Part shown: one piece after another, positions 24,115 through 33,469 of the stretch | Layout: each line of letters starts with the position of its first letter | Numbering within the stretch: position 1 is the stretch's first letter | Origin: Actinomycetota bacterium | GTDB lineage: Bacteria > Actinomycetota > Acidimicrobiia > Acidimicrobiales > Ilumatobacteraceae | DNA length: 64,000 nucleotides | Reading direction: 5' to 3' | Assembly (NCBI GenBank): GCA_016870865.1 | Contig: VGAC01000005.1 | Span: 62,001-126,000, forward strand | Position numbers and translations under genes: made by a program | The notes under the pieces: generated by a model | The model's input: only the letters and a program-made list of their open reading frames with translations | What the model was told of the DNA's origin: nothing | The model's database searches: none

Positions 24115-25091
24115 CAGCCGTGTCCTCCGATTGGGTAGAAGCACCGATAGACGTGACCGTCGGCTGCCGTTGTGAGGGGTGGTACTTCGGAACGGCAACG
24201 GTCCTGCACGTACGGGCATCGCGGCGCGAAGGGGCAACCCGGTTCGGGATTCGTGGGGTCGGGCAGGCGGCCGCCGATCATCGGCATGCGTCCACCTGAC
24301 GGCTGGTCGAGTCGGGGAATCGACTTCAGCAACGCCTCGGTGTATGGCATCCGCATCGATGTGAAGAGCTTGGTGGTCGGTGCCTGCTCGACGACTAGTC
24401 CGGCGTAGAGAACCGTGACGTAGTCGGTGTGATTCGCCACGACACCGAGGTCGTGGGTGACCAGAGCCATCGCCATGTTCAGGTCGCGACGAAGGTCGGA
24501 TAGCAACTCGAGAATCTGGGCCTGGACGGTGACATCGAGCGCGGTGGTGGGCTCATCGGCAAAGAGCAACTTGGGTTTGCAGGCGATGGCAGTCGCAATG
24601 ACGACACGTTGGCGCATGCCGCCCGACAACTGTCCGGGAAACTTGCGCAATGTCGCTTCGGGGTCGGGGATGCGGACCAAGGCCAGCAGCTCCGCGGCCC
24701 GGTCACGCGCGGCCTTTTTGTTCATGCCGAGCCGAATCACAAGGCTTTCCGCGAGTTGCGAGCCGATACGGCGCACGGGGTTCAACGCCGTCATAGGGTC
24801 CTGAAAGATCATCGCCATGCCCGTACCGAAGTACTTGCGGACGTCGGCACTTGGGAGATTGCCGATCTCGTCGCCATCGAAGACGACCGAACCGCTGCTG
24901 CGCACGTTGCCTCCCCGAAGCAATCCCATGGCAGCACGGCACATGACGGTCTTGCCCGACCCCGATTCGCCGACGATACCCATGCTGGAGGCCGCTTGCA
25001 CGTCGATATCGACCCCGCGCACCGCCTGGAGCAACCCGCGGGGCGTGTCGAACCCAACCTCGAGGTTCTTGATGGAGAGGAGCGAGTTCAG
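24114..25091 (-). CDS. peptide ABC transporter ATPase, DppD/OppD type, CTG start
   Basis: A 325-residue ATPase with Walker A GESGSGKT, Q loop IFQDPMTALNP, signature LSGGMRQR, Walker B LLFADEPTTALD and the C-terminal CPFAPRCPYVQDRC cysteine motif. The first strand SLLSIKNLEVGFDTPRG is essential to the fold, yet the only in-frame ATG/GTG/TTG near it is a TTG at 25034 that would delete it. The sole candidate upstream of that, after an in-frame stop, is CTG at 25091. It overlaps the permease TGA (CTGA) and has a GGGAGG Shine-Dalgarno seven bases before it. I therefore call a CTG start. Confidence 0.88.
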   Translation of the reverse strand: MNSLLSIKNLEVGFDTPRGLLQAVRGVDIDVQAASSMGIVGESGSGKTVMCRAAMGLLRGGNVRSSGSVVFDGDEIGNLPSADVRKYFGTGMAMIFQDPMTALNPVRRIGSQLAESLVIRLGMNKKAARDRAAELLALVRIPDPEATLRKFPGQLSGGMRQRVVIATAIACKPKLLFADEPTTALDVTVQAQILELLSDLRRDLNMAMALVTHDLGVVANHTDYVTVLYAGLVVEQAPTTKLFTSMRMPYTEALLKSIPRLDQPSGGRMPMIGGRLPDPTNPEPGCPFAPRCPYVQDRCRSEVPPLTTAADGHVYRCFYPIGGHG

Positions 25092-25954
25092 ATCTTGCCC
25101 TCCCGCTCGTCGAGTTGCGCGCGCAGATAGTCACCGATCTGGTTGCAGGCGATCACTGTGAGGGCGAGAACGGCGACCGGCATGTACATAGAGTGCGGCG
25201 CGTAGGTGAAGTCACCCGAGACACGCGCGATTGCGGCACCCCAACTGACACCGTCGGTGATGCCAACCCCGAGGAGTGAAAGAGCCCCTTCGGCGACGAT
25301 CACAACGCCGATGGCCAAGAAACCGATTGCATAGATGGAGGGCAACACGTTCGGGACAACGTGTTTGAGAACGATCTGATGGTTCTTGAGTCCCATCGAT
25401 CGCGCGGCTGTGATGAACTCGCGGTTGATCCAAGTGAGGGTGGCTCCTCGGGCGATTCGGCCAAGAATCGGAATGATGACGATCGTCAGCGAGAGCATCA
25501 CGACAACGACACGTCGATTACTCGACACCGCTTGTGTCGGGTCGGGGCTCGTGGCCAACACCGCGACCAACGCAAGACCCAGAACGAGGTTGGGGATCGA
25601 CAACATGATGTTGAAGGACAGGCTGACGACGTAGTCGAACTTTCCGCGCACGAAGGCGGAAACGATGCCAAGGGCGGCACCGAGAAACCCCCCGAGACCA
25701 ACCGATACGACGGCGATGAGGAGCGAAAGGCGAGATCCGTCGACAATGTTCGCCAAGACGTCGTAGCCGTTGGTGTCGGTACCAAAGACGTGACCCGAGG
25801 AGAACAAGCCGACCCCCATCGACTCGACGTCTGCCTCGCGAGGGTTGACAAGAGGGAGGAGGGGGCCGAGGACCGCCATCAAAATCATGATCGTCAACCA
25901 CGACGAGCAGAGTTTGGTGAACAGGTCGAGGGAACGGAATCTTTCAAGCACCAC
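25088..25954 (-). CDS. peptide ABC transporter permease, DppC/OppC type
   Basis: A 288-residue inner-membrane permease with an N-terminal cytoplasmic stretch, a first membrane helix (about residues 18-37), and a periplasm-side GLFSSGHVFGTDTNGYDVLA segment typical of DppC. Four or five further helices follow. The coupling loop that contacts the ATPases is EFITAARSMGLKNHQIVLKHVVPN (about residues 177-200). GTG at 25954 overlaps the end of the DppB-type gene by 11 bases. Confidence 0.92.
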   Translation of the reverse strand: MVLERFRSLDLFTKLCSSWLTIMILMAVLGPLLPLVNPREADVESMGVGLFSSGHVFGTDTNGYDVLANIVDGSRLSLLIAVVSVGLGGFLGAALGIVSAFVRGKFDYVVSLSFNIMLSIPNLVLGLALVAVLATSPDPTQAVSSNRRVVVVMLSLTIVIIPILGRIARGATLTWINREFITAARSMGLKNHQIVLKHVVPNVLPSIYAIGFLAIGVVIVAEGALSLLGVGITDGVSWGAAIARVSGDFTYAPHSMYMPVAVLALTVIACNQIGDYLRAQLDEREGKI

Positions 25955-26921
25955 GACGCTCCCTCGTGCGTGGGTCGACGATGCCGACGATGACGTCGAT
26001 GACGGAGTTGAAGACGACGTAGCCGACGGCTACGAGGGCAACATAGGCCTGAAGGGCGAAATATTGTCGGCCAAAGATTGCAAACCCGATTTCGGTGCCG
26101 AGTCCCGGGATAGAGAAAACCCGCTCGATCACGAGTGAGCCGCCGATCAGTGCGCCCATGTTGAGTGCCGCCGCGGTGAGCAGAGTGACCGACGAGGGGC
26201 GCAGCACGTGCGTAAAGAGAATGCGTCGGTCGCTGAGACCCTTGGCGACCGCCATCGTGACGAAGTCCTCGCGCAGCGTGGCGATGACGTCGGTGCGCAG
26301 CAGGCGCGTGTAGGAAGCGATGAGGGGAATGCCCAGGGACAGAACGGGGAGCACCATGCCGCGTATGTGATCGACGAAGCTCTCAGAGATCGGTACGTAC
26401 CCGAGTGGGGGCAACCACTCGAGCTTCGCACCGACGATGAGCGCCAGAAGGAGCCCGAGAACGAAGTTCGGAACTGATGCTGCCGTGAAGAGTCCGTACG
26501 ACACGAAGCGGTCGGTGCGTCTTCCCGCTCGGTAGGCGCTGAGAATTCCCAGCGGAATCGCCACGGCGAGCGCGAAGATCTGCGTGTAGAACACGAGCTG
26601 CAACGTCTTTGGAAGCGCTCGACCCACGTGGCTCGCGACACTCTCACCTCCACCACCGGGCAGGACGATGCGACCAAAATCGCCGCGGACAAAGTCCCAA
26701 AGCCAGTGCAGGTAGTAAGAGAACGCGTTGCGGTCGAGGCCAAGTTCCTTGATTTGGCGTTGACGATCCTCTTCGAAGAGACCGGTGACATACAACTCTT
26801 TGAGACCGACGGGCAGCAGACGCAGGAGAAGCGATAGCAGAAACGTTGCACCGATGACGACGAGGAGAAGCTGTGCCAGACGCTTCAGTACATCGACAAT
26901 GCTCGTGGTTTTGGCTTTCAT
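25944..26921 (-). CDS. peptide ABC transporter permease, DppB/OppB type
   Basis: A 325-residue permease. It has a membrane helix at about residues 12-35 and then a large external domain. Further helices contain the ATPase-coupling segment TLREDFVTMAVAKGLSDRRILFTHVLRP (about 215-242), followed by the family C-terminus with IERVFSIPGLG. A GGGGGG Shine-Dalgarno lies about 11 bases before the ATG. It is separated from the binding-protein gene by a strong hairpin, so it may be made at a lower level than the binding protein. Confidence 0.92.
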   Translation of the reverse strand: MKAKTTSIVDVLKRLAQLLLVVIGATFLLSLLLRLLPVGLKELYVTGLFEEDRQRQIKELGLDRNAFSYYLHWLWDFVRGDFGRIVLPGGGGESVASHVGRALPKTLQLVFYTQIFALAVAIPLGILSAYRAGRRTDRFVSYGLFTAASVPNFVLGLLLALIVGAKLEWLPPLGYVPISESFVDHIRGMVLPVLSLGIPLIASYTRLLRTDVIATLREDFVTMAVAKGLSDRRILFTHVLRPSSVTLLTAAALNMGALIGGSLVIERVFSIPGLGTEIGFAIFGRQYFALQAYVALVAVGYVVFNSVIDVIVGIVDPRTRERRGA

Positions 26922-26982
26922 ACGGTGACAATTCCCCCCTCAAAATCTACCCGCAGGGACCCCATCGGTCGGAGAAAACGAA

Positions 26983-27014
26983 AGTGGGCGGGTCGCTTTC
27001 GCGACCCGCCCACT
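26983..27014 (-). terminator. terminator or attenuator after the binding-protein gene
   Basis: A perfect 14-base-pair stem with a 4-base loop (arms 26983-26996 and 27001-27014) lies 26 bases after the binding-protein stop. In the minus-strand direction it is followed by TTCGTTTTC. It precedes the permease genes of the same importer, so partial termination would yield excess binding protein over transporter. Confidence 0.75.
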
Positions 27015-27040
27015 GTGTCATTCGGTTTAGTTCGCGGTCT

Positions 27041-28798
27041 TCACTTAGCGACCCAGATGCCGGTCCAGTTGATACCGGCGTTGGTCATTGGTATGCCGGT
27101 TTTGCCGGCCGCGAGTTCGAAAGTGTCGTAACCGCGGAGTTTCTTTCCGAAGCCGAAGGAGTACATGAGGGTCGGTGTCGGGATGACCACCGCGTTCTCT
27201 TGCACGTACTTGGTGAGGGCCTTCAGCTTGGTCGTGCGGGCCTTCGTGATGTCCTGCTTGGCAGCGTAGACGAGGCCGGTCAGGACGGAATCCGTCTGCC
27301 GCGTGAGGTTCAGGGCGGTTCCCGCGATGGGAAGCAGCGGACTGCGCTCTGTCACGGCATTGTTGCCGGGCTCTTTGAAAACGTTTTGCTGGAGGAACGG
27401 CAGGATGAATCCGGTTCCCTCACCTTCGAACAGGAGCACTGCGTACGCTTGATATGGGTTCAAATTACCCGCCGCAGCGGCGGCGAGGCCGGGGAACGCC
27501 TTGCTGACCTGTGTTGCGCCGTCTTCCTGGTTGATGGTGGTTGTGATACCCGACTTGGCAAAGATTTGCTGTGCTGCCTTTGCATTGTTCAGCGATTCGT
27601 CGCTGAGCGTGGCGTTGAGCGAGAAGGTCAGCTTCTTGCCGGTCTCTTTTTCGTAAGCGTCCTGATACTCCTTGGACTTTGCGGCGCTGTACTTGATGAA
27701 GCCCTTGGTGTTGTACATCACGTTGCCTGGGCCAACGATCGACGTTGGGATGTTGCCGAGGCACTTGCCCTTGAAGCAGTTACGCAACTTGTAGTAGGTC
27801 TCGTTGTCCCAGGCCGCCGCCATTGCCAGACGTGCGTTCTTGTTGTTGAACGGTTCGATCGCTTGGTTCGGCCACCAAGTTGGATAAAAGGTGTCTTTGC
27901 TGTCGACCGAGCCGAGTTTTTTCGAACTCTTGACCGACAAGATCTGCTTCACTTCACCGGCGCTGGAGAACTGCGCCGCATCGTATGTGCCCGAATTCAG
28001 AGCGGTGAGGCGCTGCGTGGGCTGTTGCTGGACGTCGAAAGTGATCGAATCGAGGTAAGGCAACTTCACGCCGGCCTTGTCCTTTCGCCAGTAGTTGGGG
28101 TTTCGCTTCACCTTGACGTTGGTCGCGGTAACCGTCTCGAACATAAAGGGACCGGTACCGACACCCTTGGTGGCGCACTCGTTCTTGTCCTTGATGGTCG
28201 ACGGGGCGCGCATGAAGAATCGACCCGACGCGTAGAGCGTGTCGAGCCAATCAAACTGCGGCGTCCACAGCGTCATGACCACGGTGTCGGCGCCCGAGGC
28301 CTCGATCTTGCGCAGGTTTGCTGTGAATGGAATACCCGACCCTGCCGTGTGCCCGGCTGTCGCCATGTTTTTCAGGTAGTAGTCACCATTGATCGCCTGG
28401 AGGTTGAGCACGACGGCAGCGGCATCCAATGCCTCGCCGTTGCTGAACTGGATGTTGGGACGCAGGGTGAGCGTCCAGGTCTTGTAGTCGGCACTCGCCG
28501 TGATGGACTTGGCCAGGAAGGGAACGAACTTGCCGTCACTGCTCTTTTCGACGAGACCTTCGTAAACGGTCTTCAACACGCCAAGCGCCGAGTTGGGAAC
28601 GTTAGGCGTGTAGCAGGTGGTGAGCACCTGGTCGAAGATGCCGACGGTGATGTTCCCACCTCGGACCGGCTTTTCTGCAGTTGCGGAACTGGCGGACACT
28701 TGTGTTGCAACTGGAATTACCGACGCCGCGACCGCGATGCTCGTGTAGAGGGCCAGACGCCGCGCCCGCCCCGATCTCTTCGTCCCCTTGATCGACAT
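27041..28798 (-). CDS. peptide ABC transporter substrate-binding protein (family 5)
   Basis: A 585-residue extracytoplasmic binding protein. The N-terminus has a basic stretch, a hydrophobic core (LALYTSIAVAASVIPVATQ, about residues 16-34) and an Ala-Ser-Ala export site near residue 40. No lipobox cysteine is visible, so it may be secreted or held by other means. The family motifs GGNITVGIFDQ, NIQFSNGEALDAAAVVLNL and GTGPFMFETV are those of DppA/OppA-like proteins. GAGGGGAAAC precedes the ATG at 28798. It delivers peptides or similar solutes to the four genes downstream. Confidence 0.9.
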   Translation of the reverse strand: MSIKGTKRSGRARRLALYTSIAVAASVIPVATQVSASSATAEKPVRGGNITVGIFDQVLTTCYTPNVPNSALGVLKTVYEGLVEKSSDGKFVPFLAKSITASADYKTWTLTLRPNIQFSNGEALDAAAVVLNLQAINGDYYLKNMATAGHTAGSGIPFTANLRKIEASGADTVVMTLWTPQFDWLDTLYASGRFFMRAPSTIKDKNECATKGVGTGPFMFETVTATNVKVKRNPNYWRKDKAGVKLPYLDSITFDVQQQPTQRLTALNSGTYDAAQFSSAGEVKQILSVKSSKKLGSVDSKDTFYPTWWPNQAIEPFNNKNARLAMAAAWDNETYYKLRNCFKGKCLGNIPTSIVGPGNVMYNTKGFIKYSAAKSKEYQDAYEKETGKKLTFSLNATLSDESLNNAKAAQQIFAKSGITTTINQEDGATQVSKAFPGLAAAAAGNLNPYQAYAVLLFEGEGTGFILPFLQQNVFKEPGNNAVTERSPLLPIAGTALNLTRQTDSVLTGLVYAAKQDITKARTTKLKALTKYVQENAVVIPTPTLMYSFGFGKKLRGYDTFELAAGKTGIPMTNAGINWTGIWVAK

Positions 28799-28848
28799 TG
28801 TTTCCCCTCTTTTGACTGTGGGCACCCTCGTCCGGTGTGCCGCTGCTC

Positions 28849-28877
28849 ACGATACTGCCACGCCCGATAGGTGACAA
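28849..28877 (-). promoter_or_regulatory. sigma-70-type promoter of the peptide importer operon
   Basis: On the reverse strand TTGTCA (28877-28872) and TATCGT (28854-28849) are separated by exactly 17 bases. They lie about 50 bases before the binding-protein ATG, leaving a short leader with a good Shine-Dalgarno sequence. This is the clearest two-element promoter in the window. Confidence 0.6.
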
Positions 28878-28986
28878 AGGCATGAGAGGTCAGTCGCCCA
28901 CCATCGTTGCCACATGCAACCAAAAGACCTGATTGATGGTGTCCGTGTGTTGTGCCCTGACCGCGAATCTGAGCAAGAAACAGACC

Positions 28987-29622
28987 TCAGTGCGGCGCGC
29001 CGAACTGGCGGTCGCCGGCGTCACCGAGCCCCGGGACGATGAAGGCGTGTTCGTTCAGGCGTTCGTCCACCGATGCGGTATAAATGAGGAGGTCAAGGCC
29101 AACTGATTCGAGGTAGGCGATTCCCTCCGGGGCGGCCAGGGCACACACCACCGTGATGGGGCCCCCGGCGCCGCGTTCGAGGAGGAGACGACAGGTGTGG
29201 GAGAGGGATCCGCCTGTGGCAAGCATCGGATCGAGCACGATGCAGGGGCGGCCCGCGAGTGTCTCGGGCAACTTGTTGACGTAGGGCTTTGGTTGGAAGG
29301 TTTCTTCATCACGGCTGATGCCGATGAAGCCGACGTCGGCGTTGGGCATCAGATCCTGCGCAGCCTGCACGAAGCCGAGTCCCGCCCGCAGCACCGGGAT
29401 GACGACAGGCTGGGTCGCGAGCATTTTGCCCGCGGCCACCGTGAGGGGTGTTTCCACGGTGATGTCGGTGGTGCCGAAGCGACGGGTCGCCTCGACGAGA
29501 AGAAGCAAGCCGATGCGTTCGAGTTCCTGGCGGAAGAGGGCGTTGGGCGTCGATTTGTCGCGCACCCGTGCGAGCGAATCCTGAACCAGGGGATGGGATA
29601 CGACTTCGACGCGAACCGGCAT
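28987..29622 (-). CDS. upp: uracil phosphoribosyltransferase
   Basis: A 211-residue type I phosphoribosyltransferase that salvages uracil to UMP with PRPP. The PRPP loop is LDPMLATGGS (about residues 129-138), and the uracil-binding C-terminal segment has IVPGLGDAGDRQFG (about 195-208). The RAGLGF motif (about 79-84) is typical. Length is normal for the family. The ATG at 29622 follows an AAGACT hexamer by six bases, so it may be leaderless; no Shine-Dalgarno sequence is seen. It lies between the importer operon and tRNA-Pro. Confidence 0.95.
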   Translation of the reverse strand: MPVRVEVVSHPLVQDSLARVRDKSTPNALFRQELERIGLLLLVEATRRFGTTDITVETPLTVAAGKMLATQPVVIPVLRAGLGFVQAAQDLMPNADVGFIGISRDEETFQPKPYVNKLPETLAGRPCIVLDPMLATGGSLSHTCRLLLERGAGGPITVVCALAAPEGIAYLESVGLDLLIYTASVDERLNEHAFIVPGLGDAGDRQFGAPH

Positions 29623-29660
29623 GGCACCAGTCTTGCCGAAACCGCCTCAGGCAAAAATTT

Positions 29661-29737
29661 TGGTCGGGGAAGGGGGACTTGAACCCCCGGCCTCCTGCTC
29701 CCAAAGCAGGCGCGCTACCAAGCTGCGCCATTCCCCG
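29661..29737 (-). tRNA. tRNA-Pro (anticodon TGG)
   Basis: The reverse strand gives a full cloverleaf. The acceptor stem is CGGGGAA/TTCCCCG, the D arm has GGCGCAGCTTGGTAGCGC, the anticodon stem CCTGC/GCAGG has loop TTTGGGA reading TGG, and the T arm has GGTTCAAGTCC. Discriminator A and the terminal CCA are encoded. A TAGCCT hexamer about 17 bases upstream may be its -10. Confidence 0.95.
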
Positions 29738-29793
29738 GCGTAGACACGTCTCGTAGGCTAGCGGTGCAAACGGTGGGGGGTATTGCCGTTTCG

Positions 29794-30060
29794 CTATCCC
29801 CGCTTTGCGATGCGCGCCAGACGCTTGGCGGTGCGACCGGTGGCGGCGATCTGCCGTGCATCGAGGTCGCCAATTTCGGCGCCGTTGGCGAAGAGCACGC
29901 GGTAGCGCTGCCAGTTGAAGCCGTTGGCGAGGATCACCTTGCCGGCGGTGCCGGCGGGCACGCCGTCAAGGTCGGCCGTGGCGACCACTTGATCGCCGAT
30001 GCGCAGGTTGATCTGGTCGGCGTGCGGTGTGGCGAGGGCGTGTGGCTTCCAGAACGGCAT
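29794..30060 (-). CDS. small conserved-type protein with a KOW/SH3-like core
   Basis: An 88-residue basic protein. The core (residues about 20-65) has the pattern LRIGDQVVATADL, then GTAGKVILANGFNWQRYRV, then FANGAEIGDLDARQI. It looks like a single SH3-like barrel of the sort that binds nucleic acid or ribosomal partners. A Lys/Arg-rich tail ends the protein. The ATG at 30060 has GAAGG just before it; TTG at 30090 is an upstream alternative. It is divergent from the trigger factor gene. I do not know its function; a ribosome-related role is a guess from the fold pattern and position. Confidence 0.6.
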   Translation of the reverse strand: MPFWKPHALATPHADQINLRIGDQVVATADLDGVPAGTAGKVILANGFNWQRYRVLFANGAEIGDLDARQIAATGRTAKRLARIAKRG

Positions 30061-30113
30061 GCCTTCATCTTTGCCGATCGCTGCGCCCAAAGCCCACTTT
30101 CGATGCAGGTGGA

Positions 30114-30119
30114 TACACT
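30114..30119 (+). promoter_or_regulatory. -10 element (TACACT) of the tig-clp operon
   Basis: TACACT ends nine bases before the GTG of the trigger factor gene. No Shine-Dalgarno sequence follows, implying a very short leader. Confidence 0.4.
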
Positions 30120-30128
30120 CCTGAGCCT

Positions 30129-31511
30129 GTGAAAACGACCCTTGAACCCCTCGATGGCAACAAAGTCAAGCTCACGGTCGAGCTCGACCAGTCGGAGTTC
30201 GATGCCAGTATCGATCTTGCGTTCAAGAAGATCGCCCACGAGGTGCGCCTGCCCGGCTTTCGCGCCGGCAAGGCGCCCCGCAAACTGCTCGAGGCCCGCA
30301 TCGGCCTCGACGCGGCTCGCCGCCAGGCCATCGAGGACTCGGTGCCGTTGTACTTGTCAAAGGCGGTCCGCGAACACGACATCGACCTCATCGCAACACC
30401 CGATGTCAAGTTGGTGTCGGGTGAAGAAGAAGGTGCGGTTTCCTTCGACGCAACCTGCGAGGTGCGTCCCGTCATCACCGTGCCCGGCTACCAGGGTCTG
30501 CGCATCGAACTCGCACCCATCGAGGCCGGCGAGGCGGAAATCGAGGAGGTTGTCTCAGCCGAGCGTCGCCGTCACGGCAGTCTCGTCGATGTCGACCGGC
30601 CGTCGGAGACGGGCGACTTCGTGACACTCGATCTGCGGGGTCTGCGCGACGGAGAACCCGTTCCCGGTTTGAACACCGACGATTGGGTGTACGAGCTCGG
30701 GCGCGGCTGGGTGGCGCCGACCTTTGATGAAGAGGTCACCGGTGCCGAAAAGGGGGCGGAGCTCAAGTTCAGCGCCACGCCGAACGGAACGGAGCAGCCC
30801 GCCGATTTCGAGGTCACGGTTCAGCGTGTCCAGACTCTCGAGCTCGCCGACCTCACCGACGACTGGGTGGCCGAGCACGTCACAGAACACGACACGATCA
30901 CCGCTTGGCGCGAGGCAGTTGCCGCGCGTATTGCGGAGATGAAGTTGAACCAGGCACGCAATGCCGTCATCGACAAGGTCACCGAGGCGCTCGCCGCGCT
31001 CGTCGACATCGACGCACCCGAGGCAATGGTGAACAGCGACCTGCAGGCCCGTGTGCAGAACACGGTGCAACAGTTCCAGTCCCAGGGCATCGCCCTGGAC
31101 CAGTGGTTGTCGGCCACCGGTCAGGACACCAACCAATTCGTCGACGCGTTGAAAGAGCAGTCGGTGAAAGCCGTCAAGGTGGACCTCGCGCTGCGGGCCA
31201 TCGTCGTTGCCGAGGGTCTCGGTGCCACCGAGGACGAGATCGACCTCGAGTATGGGCGCATCGCCGTGCGGGTAAAAAAGGAGCCCGGGGAGGTGCGCAA
31301 GGTCTACGAAAAGAAGGACGCGGTTGGCGACCTTGCGTCGCAAATCGCCAAGTCAAAGGCCCTCGACTGGTTGTTGCTCAATGTCACAATGGTCGACACG
31401 AACGGCAAGGAACTCGACCGCGAGCACGTTCTGGGCCGTGACCGTGTCGATGATGGTGATCAAGATCTTGCGCACAATGGCGATGCGGGTCACTCCCAAG
31501 GGGCAGAATGA
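30129..31511 (+). CDS. tig: trigger factor (ribosome-bound chaperone and prolyl isomerase)
   Basis: A 460-residue chaperone. The ribosome-binding N-terminal domain carries the signature [19 protein letters not shown] (about residues 41-59). The FKBP-type domain covers about 150-240 ([11 protein letters not shown] onward), and the helical C-terminal domain extends to about residue 430 with a short acidic tail. It shields nascent chains at the ribosome exit. The GTG at 30129 directly starts the conserved N-terminus. It is coupled to clpP by an ATGA overlap, the common tig-clpP-clpX order. Confidence 0.95.
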   Translation: MKTTLEPLDGNKVKLTVELDQSEFDASIDLAFKKIAHEVRLPGFRAGKAPRKLLEARIGLDAARRQAIEDSVPLYLSKAVREHDIDLIATPDVKLVSGEEEGAVSFDATCEVRPVITVPGYQGLRIELAPIEAGEAEIEEVVSAERRRHGSLVDVDRPSETGDFVTLDLRGLRDGEPVPGLNTDDWVYELGRGWVAPTFDEEVTGAEKGAELKFSATPNGTEQPADFEVTVQRVQTLELADLTDDWVAEHVTEHDTITAWREAVAARIAEMKLNQARNAVIDKVTEALAALVDIDAPEAMVNSDLQARVQNTVQQFQSQGIALDQWLSATGQDTNQFVDALKEQSVKAVKVDLALRAIVVAEGLGATEDEIDLEYGRIAVRVKKEPGEVRKVYEKKDAVGDLASQIAKSKALDWLLLNVTMVDTNGKELDREHVLGRDRVDDGDQDLAHNGDAGHSQGAE

Positions 31512-32149
31512 TCAGCGTGCCGAACCAGTACCGCAACTATTACGTTCCGAACGTCACCGAGCAGACCAGCCGTGGCGAGCGGGTCTACGACCTCTACAGC
31601 CGTCTGCTGAAAGAGAACATCATCTTCCTCGGTACGCCGATCGACGACACGATCGCGAACCTCATCTGTGCGCAGTTGATCCACCTCGAGAGTGAAAATC
31701 CCGACAAGGACATCAACATCTACATCAACAGTCCCGGTGGTGACATCACCGCACTGTTCGCGATCTACGACACGATGCAGTTCATCAAAAACGACATCGC
31801 AACGATCTGCCTCGGCCAGGCCGCTTCTGCTGCGGCCGTCCTGCTGGCAGCCGGCACCAAGGGCAAGCGCCTCGCCCTGCCGCACTCGCGTGTCCTGCTC
31901 CACCAGCCCTACGGACAGGTCGGTTACGCCCAGGTCACCGATCTGGAAATCGCTGCCCGCGAAATCCTGCGGATGCGCGACCTTCTCGAGGAAATCCTTG
32001 CAAATCACACCGGCCAGCCGATCGACCGCATCCATGCCGACACCGACCGGGATTTCGTAATGGAAGCTCCCGAGGCCCTCGGGTATGGCATCATCGATGA
32101 CATCATTTCGAGTCGTCAGTTGACCGACCGCTCAGGGGCGATCCGCTGA
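31508..32149 (+). CDS. clpP: ATP-dependent Clp protease proteolytic subunit
   Basis: A 213-residue serine protease. The catalytic triad is visible as Ser107 in GQAASAAA, His132 in LLHQPYG and Asp178 in HADTDRDF. It forms the barrel chamber that degrades proteins fed by ClpX or ClpC. Only one clpP is present between tig and clpX, where many actinobacteria have two adjacent copies. The ATG overlaps the tig TGA. Confidence 0.96.
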   Translation: MISVPNQYRNYYVPNVTEQTSRGERVYDLYSRLLKENIIFLGTPIDDTIANLICAQLIHLESENPDKDINIYINSPGGDITALFAIYDTMQFIKNDIATICLGQAASAAAVLLAAGTKGKRLALPHSRVLLHQPYGQVGYAQVTDLEIAAREILRMRDLLEEILANHTGQPIDRIHADTDRDFVMEAPEALGYGIIDDIISSRQLTDRSGAIR

Positions 32150-32170
32150 CACCTTTCAGAGGAGGGCCGC

Positions 32171-33454
32171 GTGGCCAAATTCGGTGATTCGGGAGAATTG
32201 CTGAAGTGCTCGTTCTGCGGCAAGTCGCAGAAGCAGGTGAAAAAGCTCATCGCCGGTCCGGGCGTGTACATCTGCGACGAGTGCATCGAGCTCTGCAACG
32301 AAATCATTGAGGAGGAGTTCGCCGACCCCGGTGACGTCCGCTTCGAGGAGTTGCCGACTCCCCGCGAGATCCGTGCGTTCCTCGACGAGTACGTGGTCGG
32401 CCAGGAACAGGCGAAGAAAGTGCTCGCGGTGGCCGTGTTCAACCACTACCGCCGCATCCAGTACCAGTTGAATCAGGGCGCCGCCCGGCGTGAAGATGTC
32501 GAACTGCAAAAGAGCAACATTCTCCTGCTCGGCCCGACGGGTTGCGGCAAGACCCACCTCGCCCAGACCCTTGCGCGCATGCTCAACGTGCCCTTCGCCA
32601 TCGCCGATGCCACCGCACTCACCGAGGCCGGCTACGTGGGTGAGGACGTCGAGAACATCCTCCTCAAGTTGCTGCAGGCCGCTGACTTCGACGTGAAGAA
32701 GGCCGAGACGGGCATCATCTACATCGACGAAATCGACAAGGTCGCACGCAAGAGCGAAAACCCGTCGATCACCCGTGACGTTTCGGGCGAGGGTGTGCAG
32801 CAGGCGCTGTTGAAGATTCTCGAGGGAACCGTGGCCTCCGTGCCGCCCCAGGGTGGACGCAAGCACCCCCACCAAGAGTTCATCCAGATCGACACCACCA
32901 ATGTTCTCTTCATCTGTGGTGGTGCGTTCGCCGGCCTCGATTCCATCATCGAGTCGCGCATCGGCCACAAGGGCGTGGGCTTCCATGCGACCGTGCGCTC
33001 CAAGACCGAGAAAGATCTGGGCAAGTTGTTCGCCCAGGTGCTGCCCGAAGACCTGCTGAAGTTCGGCATGATCCCCGAGTTCGTCGGTCGTCTCCCGATG
33101 GTCGGCGCGGTGCACAGCCTCGACCGCGAGGCATTGACGAGCATTCTCACCGAACCGAAGAACGCCCTCATCAAGCAGTACGCCAAGTTCTTCGAATTCG
33201 AAGATGTCGAACTCGAAGTCGATGCCATGGCACTCGGTGCGATCGCGGATCTTGCACTCGAGCGTGGCACGGGTGCGCGTGGTCTGCGTGCCATCCTCGA
33301 AGAGGTGTTGCTGACCACGATGTTCGACATTCCGGGCAAGGGTGACGTCGCCAAGGTTGTCGTAACCGAGCAGTCGGTCAAGGAAAGGGCCGCACCGCTC
33401 GTCGTGATGCGCGGAAATTCGCGTGCCCCGCGCCAGCGGCGCGCTGCTTCGTAG
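32171..33454 (+). CDS. clpX: Clp protease ATP-binding subunit ClpX
   Basis: A 427-residue AAA+ unfoldase. The N-terminal zinc-binding domain has CSFCGKSQ and CDECIELC (about residues 14-43). Walker A is GPTGCGKT (about 119-126), Walker [10 protein letters not shown], the pore loop GYVGEDVE and sensor 2 GARGLR. A GAGGAGGG Shine-Dalgarno precedes the GTG. It lies 21 bases after clpP in the same operon. Confidence 0.96.
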   Translation: MAKFGDSGELLKCSFCGKSQKQVKKLIAGPGVYICDECIELCNEIIEEEFADPGDVRFEELPTPREIRAFLDEYVVGQEQAKKVLAVAVFNHYRRIQYQLNQGAARREDVELQKSNILLLGPTGCGKTHLAQTLARMLNVPFAIADATALTEAGYVGEDVENILLKLLQAADFDVKKAETGIIYIDEIDKVARKSENPSITRDVSGEGVQQALLKILEGTVASVPPQGGRKHPHQEFIQIDTTNVLFICGGAFAGLDSIIESRIGHKGVGFHATVRSKTEKDLGKLFAQVLPEDLLKFGMIPEFVGRLPMVGAVHSLDREALTSILTEPKNALIKQYAKFFEFEDVELEVDAMALGAIADLALERGTGARGLRAILEEVLLTTMFDIPGKGDVAKVVVTEQSVKERAAPLVVMRGNSRAPRQRRAAS

Positions 33455-33469
33455 CAACGGGCAGATTTT

